Source: Arthrobacter alpinus
Lineage (GTDB): Bacteria; Actinomycetota; Actinomycetes; Actinomycetales; Micrococcaceae
DNA: 64,000 nucleotides
NCBI RefSeq assembly: GCF_900105965.1
Contig: NZ_FNTV01000002.1
Coordinates: 320,620-384,619, forward strand
Reading direction: 5' to 3'
The notes under the pieces were generated by a model, which worked only from the letters and a program-made list of their open reading frames with translations, was not told the origin of the DNA and did not search any database. Of this stretch, positions 1 through 9,128 are shown piece after piece; the stretch's first letter is position 1, and the number at the start of each line of letters is the position of its first letter. A program made the position numbers and the translations under genes.

Positions 1-102
1 CTTCATGAACGACAGTTGTGGCTGCTTGTCATAGGAACATCCTTGAACGACTTGGCAGATCCAACTCGGTGGGGCTGTTGCGGTGACGAACCAGTCCGAG
101 GG

Positions 103-1596
103 TCAGCTCTGCCCGGGGGAACGGAATCTCAGAGCCAGTTCGATCAACAATCGGGTGCCAAAGGCCGTGGGACCGCGCGGGATCCACCTGCTGGCCGCGG
201 GAGCCTGCGCCGTGCCTGCGATGTCAATGTGGGCCCAAGGCGTCCCCGCCACAAATTCCTGCAAGAACAGCCCAGCTGTGATCGCACCAGCGTTCACCCC
301 GCCAATATTCTTGATGTCGGCGATGTCTGAGTCGAGGTCGGCGCGCAGGCGCGGCGGCAATGGCAGCCGCCATACTTGCTCATCTGTGGCCGCTGCCGCG
401 GCCTCGACCTGTGCCAGGATGTCTTCATTGTTGCCCATCAGGCCTGCAATTTCGGTGCCGAAGGTGCGGAGGCAGGCACCTGTGAGCGTGGCAATGTCGA
501 CGATGGCGTCCGCACCCGCTTCCACTGCCAAAACAAGTGCGTCGGACATGACAAGGCGACCCTCAGCGTCGGTATTGAGCACCTCTACAGTCTTGCCTCC
601 ACGGGTCACCAGTACGTCACCCAGCTGCATGGCCGAACCCGACGGCATGTTGTCCGTGCACATCAGGTATGCCGTAATCTCGGCGGGGCAGCCGAGAGCG
701 GCAAGGGTTGTCATCGCCCCGAGGATGTCGGCCGCACCCGTCATGTCGTTTTTCATCTGGGAATGCGACAAATCCCCCGGCTTGAGGCTGATGCCGCCGG
801 AGTCATACATGATGCCTTTGCCCACCAGTCCGAGGTGCCCCGCCGGTGTCCCCTCTGGCAGGTAATGCATCACGACCATGCGGGGCGGTTCCGCCGAACC
901 CTTGTTCACACCCAGCAGCCCACCGCAGCCGAGCTCCACCAACGCCTCCTTGTCGAAGACCTCAACGTCGAAGCCGAACTCTTCCCCGAGGGACACGGCA
1001 ACCTCCGCCATCCGCGTCGCGGTAAGCATCTCCGCCGGGGCCGTGGCAAGGTCGCGTGCAAGCATAGCTGCGCGTGCGGTGACCCGGCCACGCTCGGCGC
1101 CCGATTGCGCGGCGGCCACCTCCGCTTCCTCGACGATAAGCACAAGTTTCTCGACTGGAACGCTGGCCGCCGGTGTAGTCCGAAGGTCAAAGTGGTAACG
1201 TGCCAGCAACACCCCCTCGACGATCGCGGCCGCAGCATCACTGATGTTGAGATCCGGAACATGTTCAAGGTGAACCGCCAGGCGTCCGGCCTTGCCTGTT
1301 GCAACTGAGAAAGCCGCGACAGCGTCGCGGATCCCGGCAACTGTCAACGAGCTAGCCTCCCCGATCCCGGTAGCAACGACGGTGACCGGATTCTTGGGAA
1401 GCGTGAGGACGGCACCGATCTTGGCCTCGAATCCTGCACGGGAGAGCGTCGCGGCGTCGATGCCCAGCGCCTCATGGACCAGTCCGTCGGTCAGCACCGG
1501 TACACAGATGGCATCGACATCCGGCGCCACGCTGGTGACCACTTGCACGGCAAATTTTGTCGCGTGGGAGGGGATAACACTGGCGGCGGAATTCAT
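103..1596 (-). CDS. pepA: Leucyl aminopeptidase, M17 family
   Basis: Cytosolic metallo-exopeptidase that removes N-terminal residues from peptides. The M17 signature NTDAEGRL is present, as is the upstream metal-binding stretch GKGIMYDSGGISLKPGD, so the lysine and acidic ligands of the two-metal site are in place. Length of 497 aa from the chosen start is normal for the family. The frame is open to 1632, but the ATG at 1596 (MNSAASV) is preferred: it follows GAGAAAGG at a usable distance, while the upstream ATG adds an unlikely 12-residue tail. It lies downstream of an AbgT-type transporter on the same strand, with about 40 bp between them, which suggests uptake of amino-acyl or peptide-like compounds followed by hydrolysis. 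Family assignment is secure; the substrate pairing is inference. Confidence 0.93.
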   Translation of the reverse strand: MNSAASVIPSHATKFAVQVVTSVAPDVDAICVPVLTDGLVHEALGIDAATLSRAGFEAKIGAVLTLPKNPVTVVATGIGEASSLTVAGIRDAVAAFSVATGKAGRLAVHLEHVPDLNISDAAAAIVEGVLLARYHFDLRTTPAASVPVEKLVLIVEEAEVAAAQSGAERGRVTARAAMLARDLATAPAEMLTATRMAEVAVSLGEEFGFDVEVFDKEALVELGCGGLLGVNKGSAEPPRMVVMHYLPEGTPAGHLGLVGKGIMYDSGGISLKPGDLSHSQMKNDMTGAADILGAMTTLAALGCPAEITAYLMCTDNMPSGSAMQLGDVLVTRGGKTVEVLNTDAEGRLVMSDALVLAVEAGADAIVDIATLTGACLRTFGTEIAGLMGNNEDILAQVEAAAAATDEQVWRLPLPPRLRADLDSDIADIKNIGGVNAGAITAGLFLQEFVAGTPWAHIDIAGTAQAPAASRWIPRGPTAFGTRLLIELALRFRSPGQS

Positions 1597-1633
1597 GGTT
1601 TGCAAGCCTTTCTCAGGGTTAGAGCGGTACATT

Positions 1634-3328
1634 TTACAAGTTCACGGGCGCGCCAGGCCCCCACGGTATGCCCAACAGGAACCAGGCAGCGAAGATCCCA
1701 ATCCAAGCGACCAAAATCCAGAGCGCGTAAGGGATCATCAAGGCGATCACTGTGCCGATACCAGCGTCCTTCTTATAGCGTTGAGCAATCGTGACGATGA
1801 AAGGCATGTAGACCATCAAGGGTGTGAGCACATTCATGGGCGAATCGCCCACCCGGTAGGCGGCGAGCAGTGTTTGGGGGGCGACGTCCAGCGAGGCGAA
1901 AATAGGCAGGAATATCGGGGCGAAGATGGCCCACTTTGGCACCAATCCAGGAAGAATGATGTCCAGCAAAAAGATCACCAGGATGAACGCGATCAGCAAC
2001 AACACTGCCGGGATGCTGGCACGTTCCAGAAGTTGGGCCGCTTCGACGGCGGCAATCGTGGGCAGGTTAGTCCAGTTGAACAGGGCAATGAACTGGGCGA
2101 TCATCAAGAACATGACCAGCAGTCCGCCAAGGCTGGCGAATGTCTTTGAGATCGCCCCGACCACCTCGTCACCGCCACGCAGGGTCTTGGCCCCAATTCC
2201 ATAAAAGATGCCGCAGATCAAGAATGCCAACGAGATGGTGAAGATCAGGCTAGCCATGAACGGCGTCGCCCCGATCAGCTCCCCCGTCTCCGTGTCACGG
2301 AGAGGCGCGCCAGGCGGCAGGGATATTGCCAGCACACCGACAACGACGACGACAAAAGACCAGAGAGCGAACCGGAGGCCGCGAGTCTCGGCCGCCGCAT
2401 CAATATCTCCTTTCGCGCCTGCCGCGAGAGGATCGGACATCTCGTACTTGCCCAGACGAGGTTCCACAATCCTTACGGTCACAAGAACAGCCACGAGCGC
2501 AAGCACCACCGAACACACGATGCCGAAGTAAAAATTGGCTGTAACCGCCAGTGGCTGCGCCCCAATATTCCCCAAAGCTTCATTGGTGATCTCGGTCATC
2601 ATCGAGTCGGTCGGGGTAATGAGCAGATTCACGCCAAAGATCGCACCAACGCCGGCAAATGCCGCGGCCATCCCGGCAAGCGGGTGACGACCAACCGACA
2701 AGAAAGCAGCAGCGGACAGTGGAATCAAGATCAGGTATCCCGCGTCGGAAGCTACTGAGGAAATCACACCAACAAATATCAAGATGAAAGCCAGCGACCA
2801 ACGCGGGGCCACATTCACAATCCTTCGAATCAGTGCCGCCATCAGGCCTGCATGCTCGGCGACGCCGACACCACCCATGGCAATAAGCACCACGGCAACA
2901 ACACTAAACGCCGCAAAGTTGTCGACGAAAGAGGAAAAGAAAACTTGCACACCATCGGCTGAGAGGAGACTACGGGCTGCGAAAGTCTGTTCGCTGACCG
3001 TGTAGTCCGGGAGCGTCACTGCAAGACCAGTTGAGGTGTCAAATGGGACGAGGGTGCCACCGAGCGAGTCGTTGAGTTGCTGTAGCTGCTCGGTAGGGAC
3101 CGGGGTCATGACAGTGTCGGTCACCTTGACGTTCGCCCACGACAATATTGCAGACATGACCGCGACGAACGCAATCAGGTACACAAACATGATGGTCGGG
3201 TTCGGGATCTTGTTGCCCAACCGCTCAATTGAATTCAGAAACCGACTGGATTCATTGCCTTCGCCAGCATCTTTTAGCTTGGTCTTTTTACTCGGTTTTG
3301 CCGAGCTGCTTGCTCCACTAGATTCCAC
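1634..3328 (-). CDS. AbgT family transporter (p-aminobenzoyl-glutamate type)
   Basis: Integral membrane transporter of the AbgT family, about 564 aa with many hydrophobic segments and a hydrophilic N-terminus rich in Ser and Lys. The family imports p-aminobenzoyl-glutamate or related acylated amino acids, and some members export sulfonamides. The open frame extends to 3553, but a GTG at 3328 has AGGGG six bases upstream and begins just before the low-complexity tail that precedes the first membrane helix, so it is taken as the start. The pepA gene follows on the same strand. In other bacteria AbgT works with AbgA/AbgB peptidases, so pairing with a peptidase here is consistent but not specific. 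Confident on family, uncertain on substrate. Confidence 0.9.
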   Translation of the reverse strand: MESSGASSSAKPSKKTKLKDAGEGNESSRFLNSIERLGNKIPNPTIMFVYLIAFVAVMSAILSWANVKVTDTVMTPVPTEQLQQLNDSLGGTLVPFDTSTGLAVTLPDYTVSEQTFAARSLLSADGVQVFFSSFVDNFAAFSVVAVVLIAMGGVGVAEHAGLMAALIRRIVNVAPRWSLAFILIFVGVISSVASDAGYLILIPLSAAAFLSVGRHPLAGMAAAFAGVGAIFGVNLLITPTDSMMTEITNEALGNIGAQPLAVTANFYFGIVCSVVLALVAVLVTVRIVEPRLGKYEMSDPLAAGAKGDIDAAAETRGLRFALWSFVVVVVGVLAISLPPGAPLRDTETGELIGATPFMASLIFTISLAFLICGIFYGIGAKTLRGGDEVVGAISKTFASLGGLLVMFLMIAQFIALFNWTNLPTIAAVEAAQLLERASIPAVLLLIAFILVIFLLDIILPGLVPKWAIFAPIFLPIFASLDVAPQTLLAAYRVGDSPMNVLTPLMVYMPFIVTIAQRYKKDAGIGTVIALMIPYALWILVAWIGIFAAWFLLGIPWGPGAPVNL

Positions 3329-4399
3329 GGATGACCCCTGACAATGTTGAAAGCGCCATTGGAACTGCCGACACTTAGTCGGTTCTGCCCCTTTCCTGCT
3401 TAGCATAGGAGCGCATGAAGTCAGATACAAGAAGCCCTTTGCAGACGCTGAAAAGAATTCCCGCGCAAAACGTCCCCACCAGCTACTGTGGCCCCTGATT
3501 ATTCCTGTGGAATGACGGGCCAACAGAAATTGCCTGCTGCAGTCCGCAGTCACCTTGAAATTTCAGCGCCCGGGGGCACTGGATCATCGTTTATAGGTGT
3601 CCTTGGGCCTGGCCGAGGTCGGGGATTCCCGAGTTCTCGGTGTGGCAGATACGGAGGTACTTCAAGGTCTCTTTGAAGTGGCGACCACCAAGTTTCCAAC
3701 TTCAAAAGCGACCTCGACACGACCGACTATATTTTCTGCAGTATCTCAGACGATGCGCCTGCTCGGGACTGCCTCGGGCTTCCAGGTCCCCGCAGGCTCC
3801 GTGAGCACTGTTGACCGTAATCTTGTTGATAGTCCCCAAAAAAGAGGTTCATAGGGACTATCCAAAAGGCCCTTGTATGGTTTGAGCCAAGCAATAATCT
3901 GCTTTAGCGGCCGAAAAAGGCCGGGCGAGGTCACGCTTCAGGCAACGTTTGATTTTACGGTAGGTGCGTCCCTCGGAAGTGCGACGATCAAAGCACGGTT
4001 AGGTTTCATGTTCTAATATCAACCGAATTCTAGCCACTGTTTCGCAAGCCATGTTCTGCTGACGGTCGCCACCGCGGTTCATCCGATGAAGCTTAGTAGT
4101 ACCCGCGGAAGCTCCCCTCGCTGACTGACCGGCGAGGGGTACGAAGGCTGCTTCGGCACAAACCCGTCCGTGATTCGGGGACAATACCTACGGTGACTGG
4201 CCCTTACCGAGTTGGGACAGCATGCCTGATCCTAAGCGGTCATCCAAGCTTTCCAGTTCTGCTTCGCTTTCCTTCTCAAGTGACGTGGCCGCCTGGATGG
4301 ACTTTTGCTAAGTCGACAGCTACAGCGCGGGTAATGCGCTTTTCGACATTGTCATGCGCGCAGATACGCCAGCTGCTGATGTCCTTCACTTGAGCATCG
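3329..4399. other. Non-coding or decayed stretch
   Basis: No convincing gene. Short open frames on both strands lack start signals and recognisable motifs. A hairpin (CCCCTCGC, 10-base loop, GCGAGGGG at 4114-4139) is present without a T-run. The stretch leads into the transposase remnant, so it is probably eroded mobile DNA. Confidence 0.5.
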
Positions 4400-4681
4400 G
4401 AGAGAGCTTTTGGGAAACAAACCCTCGGCCAACCTGATGCACCAATGCGTTCAATGCGTTGTAGGAGCATGCGCGGAAAATGCGGCGATGGAATCGTTCT
4501 TCTCTCTCCGGCAGAAGAACGTCATGAATCGCCCACCATGGGCACGCCGTCAGGAGCCACGGGCCGGCTATCACCATCTGGATCGAAAAGAGTACCACCG
4601 CCGGCGAAGGCAAGACGGCTGGAAAAACTCGCATCCATTGAACATGGAAAAATCAACCGGACCGCATCATCAGAAACCTGA
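4400..4681 (+). pseudogene. IS3-family transposase (orfB) C-terminal remnant
   Basis: Two overlapping plus-strand frames together spell the C-terminal part of an IS3-type integrase-like transposase. The first frame reads VGACAENAAMESFFSL then QKNV and, further on, YHRRRRQ; the reading then shifts frame to continue RRLEKLASIEHGKINR up to the stop at 4681. The AMESFF block contains the last Glu of the DDE catalytic triad. The upstream DDE core and the end sequences cannot be traced, so the element is broken by frameshift and truncation and should be inactive. Assignment rests on remembered family motifs. Confidence 0.75.
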
Positions 4682-4787
4682 CCCCCCGAGTCAATAACAG
4701 CCGGAGCAGAACCGGGAGTGGCGCCTATAGCCTGTGCCTGCTGGCGACGGGGCTGATCGTTTCAGCTACGACTGAACGGTGATGCTC

Positions 4788-4836
4788 AAAGCAACAGCCC
4801 ACCTTGTCTTTTCGGATAAGGTGGGCTGTTGCTTTT
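4788..4836. terminator. Intrinsic terminator, long perfect stem
   Basis: An 18-base perfect inverted repeat (AAAGCAACAGCCCACCTT and its complement) with a 12-base loop, ending in TTTT on the plus strand and also preceded by AAA, so it can act in both directions. On the minus strand it lies about 75 bases past the stop of the SHOCT gene. Confidence 0.85.
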
Positions 4837-4911
4837 AGTGGGGTCTTACTGGCTCTCAACGTGGCGTAAATCTAAAGAGGCCAGTCCCAGCAGGTGACGA
4901 GGCGAGCTTCT

Positions 4912-5289
4912 TTAGGCCAATGCTTTTGCCTTCAGTGCTACAAACTCATTGGCATCAATAGTGCCTTCATCGAGCAGGGCTTTGGCTGCCGCAATCTGCT
5001 CAGCCGGGCTCAATGGACGAGCGACCTCACGAATGTAGGTTTCTGCCTCATGCTGAGCCGTCTGGACGGCGTTTACTTGGCGTTGTGCCATGCCTTCGCC
5101 GCGAACAATGAGGTAGACAAGCGCTGTAAGGAGGGGCAACACCAGCAGGAAGAAGATCCATGCAGCTTTGACCCAACCCTTCTGCGTCTGGTCCCGGAAG
5201 ATGTCCCCGACGATCTGGAAGAGCAAGATCAGATAGGACAGAAAGAGGAAGAAGACAACAATTGACCACAGTGTTTCCCAAAAATTCAT
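4912..5289 (-). CDS. Small membrane protein with PLDc_N-type helices and SHOCT domain
   Basis: A 125-aa protein. Residues 1-65 hold two hydrophobic segments separated by a short polar stretch (FRDQTQKGW), the pattern of the phospholipase D nuclease N-terminal membrane domain. The C-terminal part reads PLSPAEQIAAAKALLDEG and ends in a short helical tail: the SHOCT (short C-terminal oligomerisation) motif. Such proteins are common in actinobacteria and have no defined enzymatic role; SHOCT is thought to mediate oligomerisation. It is a lone minus-strand gene ending near the strong terminator at 4788-4836. Start taken at the first ATG, directly before the first membrane helix. Confidence 0.85.
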   Translation of the reverse strand: MNFWETLWSIVVFFLFLSYLILLFQIVGDIFRDQTQKGWVKAAWIFFLLVLPLLTALVYLIVRGEGMAQRQVNAVQTAQHEAETYIREVARPLSPAEQIAAAKALLDEGTIDANEFVALKAKALA

Positions 5290-5664
5290 TTCAAGACCTC
5301 ACAGTTTCTATGGGTAGTTTTGGCGGGAGAATGTTCACAGTGGCTGCCAATATTCTCAGGTGACAAGTCATGCCCCCGAGCGCAATTCTACTCAGTCCGG
5401 AACACATCATGGTGGGGTCTAATCTATTCTTTTTGCGTCACCGGCCGGATACAACGTGAAATGGATAATTTACAAAGAGTGCGATCGCTATGTGAAACAG
5501 GCTCTCTTTGCCGGTCTGCCGGTGCGGGAGTGTCGTCTACAAATTGTGCAAGCCACGTCCGCCAGCTAATAGAGGAGACTTTTGAATACAGAACCGCGCT
5601 TGATCTTCAGGTAAAGCGAGGCACCGTTTTGGGCAGCCCCGCTGATCCTTTGTTTTCCCGACTA
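5290..5664. other. No gene seen
   Basis: An open plus-strand frame (118 aa) crosses this stretch, but it has no Shine-Dalgarno sequence, unusual composition and no recognisable motif. I see nothing I can support here. Confidence 0.4.
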
Positions 5665-5950
5665 CTAGCCAGCTGAATCAATGGCTGAGTAGTTGTTGTG
5701 CTCAATGATGGAGACACCCGGGACCGTGCCGATTGTGCGGTTGACAGGACGCGCCATGTTGAACATCAGATCCGACAGTGATTGTTTGCTATAGAACGAG
5801 TCAATTACGTTGAAAACTTCGAAGTATTCCGCGCCGAAACCCGAAATATATAGTTCGGGCCAATCTGTTTTTGCATGTCAACGAGCAAGTTAGGCGACCA
5901 ATTGCCGATCGATACCGTCTCGGGGCATCCATCCGAAGTCGGCTCTGCAG
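5665..5950 (-). pseudogene. Unrecognised gene remnant with one frameshift
   Basis: Read on the minus strand, a coherent protein-like tail ends at 5665: it contains GFGAEYFEVFNVIDSFYSK, SLSDLMFNMARPVN and TVPGVSIIEHNN. Upstream, the coding look continues in a different frame (NWSPNLLVDMQKQIGP), so a single indel near 5865 probably broke the gene. No start can be identified and the upstream part dissolves. I do not recognise the family. It may be the C-terminal end of a secreted or catabolic enzyme, but that is speculation. A BLASTX of 5600-6110 would settle whether this is a remnant. Confidence 0.4.
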
Positions 5951-6110
5951 CATCACCTCGAGCCGTAGCTCGCAGATATAGAGGGCCCGGATCGCTCAGA
6001 TCTCCTACTTTTGATTCTGATTCTCAGGCCGGGCGCGGGGCATTGTTTGACTGGATGGAGGAGGCTTGCGGGGTCCATGAGCTGGGACCAGCAACGTTCT
6101 CCAACACCAA

Positions 6111-6593
6111 TTAGCATCCGTTGGGGAACACATCATCTCCACTCATGGCTTCACCGCCGACTCCGCGACCAGCAAGCATGGCCATCACGTCTTGTGCGAT
6201 GATTCTGGCGCGCACTCGGCGCGCACCTGGCCAACCGTCAGTTTCCAGGGCTGCTCGTTCTTGAACGTTGTTGAGGGCGTGCCCGGGCCCTGTGGTGAGC
6301 CGCTGGGGAAGGCGTTGGTCGATTTTCGCAGCCACCGCATCCACAAGACTGACATTGACTGATGGGACTTCTATATATCCGGCACTGACCAAAACATCAG
6401 CCACGTGGGCCGTGTGCGGATCCCTGGAGTTGTGGTGATCAGTGTTTGCGATGAGTGTGTCGCCGCAATTGCACCGCAGCTCGCGCCCACCCTGGTCAAG
6501 GCTCTGGAGAAGGTGGGCAGACAAAAGCTCGCGCAAGAGCCCGCTCCCTACTTCAAGTTCTGTTGGTCGTTCGTTAGGCGATAGATCGCTCAT
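6111..6593 (-). CDS. Hypothetical protein with CxC...HxxH zinc-like motif
   Basis: A 160-aa protein with a GAAGG Shine-Dalgarno sequence eight bases before its ATG. Residues around 41-70 read CNCGDTLIA followed by HTAHVADVL. This resembles a short Cys/His segment that recurs in small actinobacterial phage and plasmid proteins, where it is followed by an Ala-rich helix. The rest is helical and Arg/Ala-rich, with no enzyme motif. A role in phage or plasmid biology is a guess from that resemblance. It stands alone between decayed DNA and the surface-protein island. Confidence 0.6.
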   Translation of the reverse strand: MSDLSPNERPTELEVGSGLLRELLSAHLLQSLDQGGRELRCNCGDTLIANTDHHNSRDPHTAHVADVLVSAGYIEVPSVNVSLVDAVAAKIDQRLPQRLTTGPGHALNNVQERAALETDGWPGARRVRARIIAQDVMAMLAGRGVGGEAMSGDDVFPNGC

Positions 6594-6896
6594 GGGTTTA
6601 GCCTTCGTTCTAAGTCTGCTGCGCCTAAGAGAGTCGAAGCAAAGTGAGAGGGGAAGCCTCCCCTAGCGCCAGCAATGTACGGCACAGGAAACACTCCACA
6701 ATGTTTATGAGGGGAAAATACGGAAATTATGATGTGACCATCGAGAAGGCTCATGAGTCAAAACAATCCGCCTGACTTTCGCTCCGAAATGGGTAACCGA
6801 ACCTTGGGTCAGGTCAGAGAGGCAAAGAGTCCCGGGCAGTCCCGATCGCCATCTCAAAACTCGTGATGGCAACGACTTCCTAGATCTTCTACCTAA
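6594..6896. other. Intergenic stretch, nothing recognised
   Basis: About 300 bases between two minus-strand genes. No conserved motif, repeat or RNA was recognised; it should contain the promoter of the 6111-6593 gene. Confidence 0.4.
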
Positions 6897-7331
6897 CTAT
6901 TCGAGAGTCTTCTTGCGTCGGCGAAGCACATTCAACACAGCTCCTAACAGAACCAATACCCCGGCGCCTAGAACGGCAAACCCGAGACTAGACCCTCTCT
7001 GCAACGTTTGCTTCCGCTTAGCGGGTACTTCAGCACTATCACCGAGACTGTGAGCCACCTCGTTAGCGTGAACAGGTGGAGACACCGGAACTAGGATCAG
7101 CATCGGTTCAGACACCCATCTGATTGCGTCGACTCTGACCGGGAAGTCAACAGCGTCTGAGTCCGGCTGTCGGGTAATCTCTCCCCCAGCGATCATATTT
7201 ACGCTTGCGGCTGACGCTGTAGGTGCAAGCCCAATAGCCCCTGCCATCAGGGAAGCGATCATTACAAGGGCTAGGAGCACTCTTTGCACCGCGATAGGTC
7301 GGTGCAGCGCACCGACGTCTGTTCGTTTCAT
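6897..7331 (-). CDS. Secreted or membrane-anchored small protein
   Basis: A 144-aa protein with a classical signal peptide (basic start MKRTDVG, a hydrophobic run, then cleavage near APTASA). It has a soluble middle of about 75 residues, and a C-terminal hydrophobic segment followed by RRRKK. This layout (signal, short ectodomain, helix, positive tail) matches a surface-displayed protein, but no LPXTG-type box precedes the last helix, so it is probably an ordinary membrane anchor. The frame is open to 7541; the ATG at 7331 is chosen because the signal peptide starts there, although its Shine-Dalgarno sequence is weak. It lies at the left edge of the pilus island and shares its topology with the 50-aa protein at 7750-7902. 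Function unknown. Confidence 0.6.
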   Translation of the reverse strand: MKRTDVGALHRPIAVQRVLLALVMIASLMAGAIGLAPTASAASVNMIAGGEITRQPDSDAVDFPVRVDAIRWVSEPMLILVPVSPPVHANEVAHSLGDSAEVPAKRKQTLQRGSSLGFAVLGAGVLVLLGAVLNVLRRRKKTLE

Positions 7332-7749
7332 CAATCTGCCCAAATCTAGAAGTTTCCGTAGTGGGTCCACACCGTCCGATTCGAAGGCGAAGCAGAGCTG
7401 TGCAGGAGTAAAGTGCTGTCCCGTCCCTCTGAAGACCGAACAGGTTGGAAGAAGAAAACACCTGACATACCTACAGAGTGCACAGAGAACCATTTCATGA
7501 CGTGAGATTCCCGGGCCTCGGGTCCAGAAAAGCATCCCCAACGAAGTTCTAGTGTCGTTTTGCCCGCCTCCGGTGTAAGGAAATTAAACTCTTTGCCGTC
7601 ATAAAAAGGCGTGTGGGCGCTCAATATGAGTGTGTGGTTGTTTGGCTAGCCGCGTCCGTCACCGGGCGGAAAAGGTTGCACATAATCTGTCCCGGCTGAG
7701 ATTTGACCAGTTGCACGCACGATTCAATGTGCCTAGAGGAATGATGAAA
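7332..7749. other. Divergent intergenic region
   Basis: Divergent spacing between a minus-strand surface protein and the plus-strand cassette starting at 7750; it should carry promoters for both. I recognise no operator or RNA element in it. Confidence 0.45.
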
Positions 7750-7902
7750 ATGCATACGGAAATGCTGCGTTTTGCGGTTACCGTCCATGACGCAGGTGAA
7801 TTGGCACGTCTTATGGGTGGTTCGGTTTTGTTGACGGCCGCCGTGGTCATCGCGGTAGGTTTCAGGCGCCAAAAGCGTCGCCGGGATTTGAAAGGGGACT
7901 AG
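7750..7902 (+). CDS. Small single-pass membrane protein, possibly a decayed sorting signal
   Basis: A 50-aa protein. AGAGGA ends nine bases before the ATG at 7750, which favours this start over the two ATGs at 7741 and 7744. The sequence runs LARLMGGSVLLTAAVVIAVG and then RRQKRRR: a short leader, one membrane helix and a strongly basic tail. This resembles the C-terminal end of a sortase substrate whose LPXTG box has degenerated (LARLMGG against LPFTGG in the shaft pilin), but that is a comparison by eye. It is followed directly by the cassette gene at 7903, whose Shine-Dalgarno sequence (GGGGA) lies inside this gene, so the two should be cotranscribed. Confidence 0.5.
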   Translation: MHTEMLRFAVTVHDAGELARLMGGSVLLTAAVVIAVGFRRQKRRRDLKGD

Positions 7903-8469
7903 ATGCTCAGGCTTCGGAACCAAACTGCAGCAATACCCATGATCACGCGCCGAAGAGGACAAAAGCCCGTGGGAAATAATTCTCACACAGGCGTGGCCCG
8001 AACAGCACCGGAACAACGTACGATCCAGCTGGATGCACAATGTCCGCTGGCGAGTTTTACACAGGCCGACGGTGTCGAAGTACCAGGGATCAGCTTGGTG
8101 TACTTGGTGGATCAAGTATCCGCCGGCACTAGGGAGCATTTGAGGTTTACGGCGTGGATACTCAATGGCACCCCGGAGACTTTAACGGGCGTCGAACTGC
8201 AGCTGAGATCGTTCACGAATGACGCACTGGACCAACTGACCTACTTGACGCAACCAGAACCCCAGGAACTCAAGGGGCGAACGCTGGGCCCCCGGCAATC
8301 GTTGCGGTTTCCCTTCAGCTACATAACGAGCCCTAAGGACCTTGAAGGTGACGGACTGCTGATCAGCGCCTTGCAGGCGGAACTTAATTTTCCTGCCACA
8401 GGAAGGCTGTACAGCGAATGTGACGCGGTCGTGAACGCCCGTTGCAGGAAAGTAATGCCGCCACGATGA
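7903..8469 (+). CDS. Cassette copy A, gene 1: conserved protein of unknown function
   Basis: A 188-aa protein, paralogous to the product of 15655-16212. Shared blocks include FTAWILN, SFTN, RTLGPRQ, FSY, GLLISAL and SECDA, with roughly half of the aligned residues identical by eye over the last 115 positions. There is no signal peptide or membrane segment. The repeated beta-strand pattern and the asking for a 'tension/anchor'-like fold cannot be named from sequence alone; I do not recognise the family. Translation starts right after the preceding stop, with GGGGA five bases upstream. The next gene starts within its stop codon (ATGA). In copy B the equivalent gene overlaps the end of the pilus sortase gene, which ties the family to surface-structure loci. 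Confidence 0.75.
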   Translation: MLRLRNQTAAIPMITRRRGQKPVGNNSHTGVARTAPEQRTIQLDAQCPLASFTQADGVEVPGISLVYLVDQVSAGTREHLRFTAWILNGTPETLTGVELQLRSFTNDALDQLTYLTQPEPQELKGRTLGPRQSLRFPFSYITSPKDLEGDGLLISALQAELNFPATGRLYSECDAVVNARCRKVMPPR

Positions 8470-8759
8470 ACCACGATGACACTTCTCGGGATACGAATGC
8501 GGCCACAACAGCAGGATGGACATCCTCAGAGTCTTGTTTGGGAAACGCTCCCCCAATGAAAGATTCCGTGCTACTAACCATAAAACTCTCCCGCAGCATG
8601 GCTGAGGAGTTGCAAGCCGCGTTTCGGGTGGCCGGGAACATGGAAGGGTATGGCTCCATCAACGACCTCCTTGTTGAAGCAACCCGTCAAGAAATGCGGC
8701 GCCTTCAACGCGGTTACAACAATGGCCACCCGTGGAAGACGTCCCCGAGTGGTCTCTAG
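8466..8759 (+). CDS. Cassette copy A, gene 2: ribbon-helix-helix-like protein
   Basis: A 97-aa protein starting in an ATGA overlap with gene 1. Its core (LTIKLSRSMAEELQAAF, then INDLLVEATRQEMRRLQ and YNNGHPW) has the beta-strand plus two-helix pattern of small ribbon-helix-helix DNA-binding domains, and resembles the C-terminal part of plasmid ParB-type proteins of actinobacteria, which also end in a Tyr-Asn-x-Gly stretch. The paralogue in copy B (15333-15599) keeps VAGKSEGYLRANDLFVEA. It could be the cassette's own repressor or a DNA-binding partner; neither is shown. Confidence 0.7.
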   Translation: MNHDDTSRDTNAATTAGWTSSESCLGNAPPMKDSVLLTIKLSRSMAEELQAAFRVAGNMEGYGSINDLLVEATRQEMRRLQRGYNNGHPWKTSPSGL

Positions 8760-8835
8760 CACTAGCCACCTATTCCCACCACACATTGAGCACCCGAACG
8801 AGCCCTCTGTGTCTAATCGACGGGTCGATGCATTC

Positions 8836-9057
8836 ATGAGAAAAGAAATACGGATTCCCTACAGCAACGATCATTTCGTCGTCGAATCAGAACGAGTCCC
8901 CGCGTTGTTAGAGCTGCCCATCGTGAGAATCTCACTCCGAAACCAAAGGATCGCACTGACACCACAAGCCGCACAAGAACTTGGCGCAGCTCTCCTGGAA
9001 GGGGTCCGTTGTTGCACCGAAACCACGCAGAATGCTCGGATCCACGCCCCTAGTTGA
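8836..9057 (+). CDS. Cassette copy A, gene 3: small conserved protein
   Basis: A 73-aa protein. Its first 56 residues align with the 61-aa protein at 15088-15273: KEIRIPYS against TEIRLPYS, then IVRIS, RIALTP and LG-ALL in both. The pattern is a compact beta-rich domain with no membrane segment or known catalytic motif. The open frame extends 62 codons further upstream, but that part overlaps gene 2 and has no counterpart in copy B, so the ATG at 8836 is used even though its Shine-Dalgarno sequence is weak. Unknown function; conservation across the two cassettes is the main support that it is a gene. Confidence 0.7.
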   Translation: MRKEIRIPYSNDHFVVESERVPALLELPIVRISLRNQRIALTPQAAQELGAALLEGVRCCTETTQNARIHAPS

Positions 9058-9128
9058 GCCCGCGACGAGAACACCTGTCATCCCGCTCAAACTGTCATGA
9101 GCACCCAACCCTTATCAGGAATCACCCT

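Noticed and set aside
83..1308. Long plus-strand open frames of 260 and 310 codons
   Set aside because: They lie opposite pepA and arise from its codon use; no motifs or start signals.
5320..5676. 118-codon plus-strand frame
   Set aside because: No Shine-Dalgarno sequence, no recognisable domain, composition unlike neighbours.
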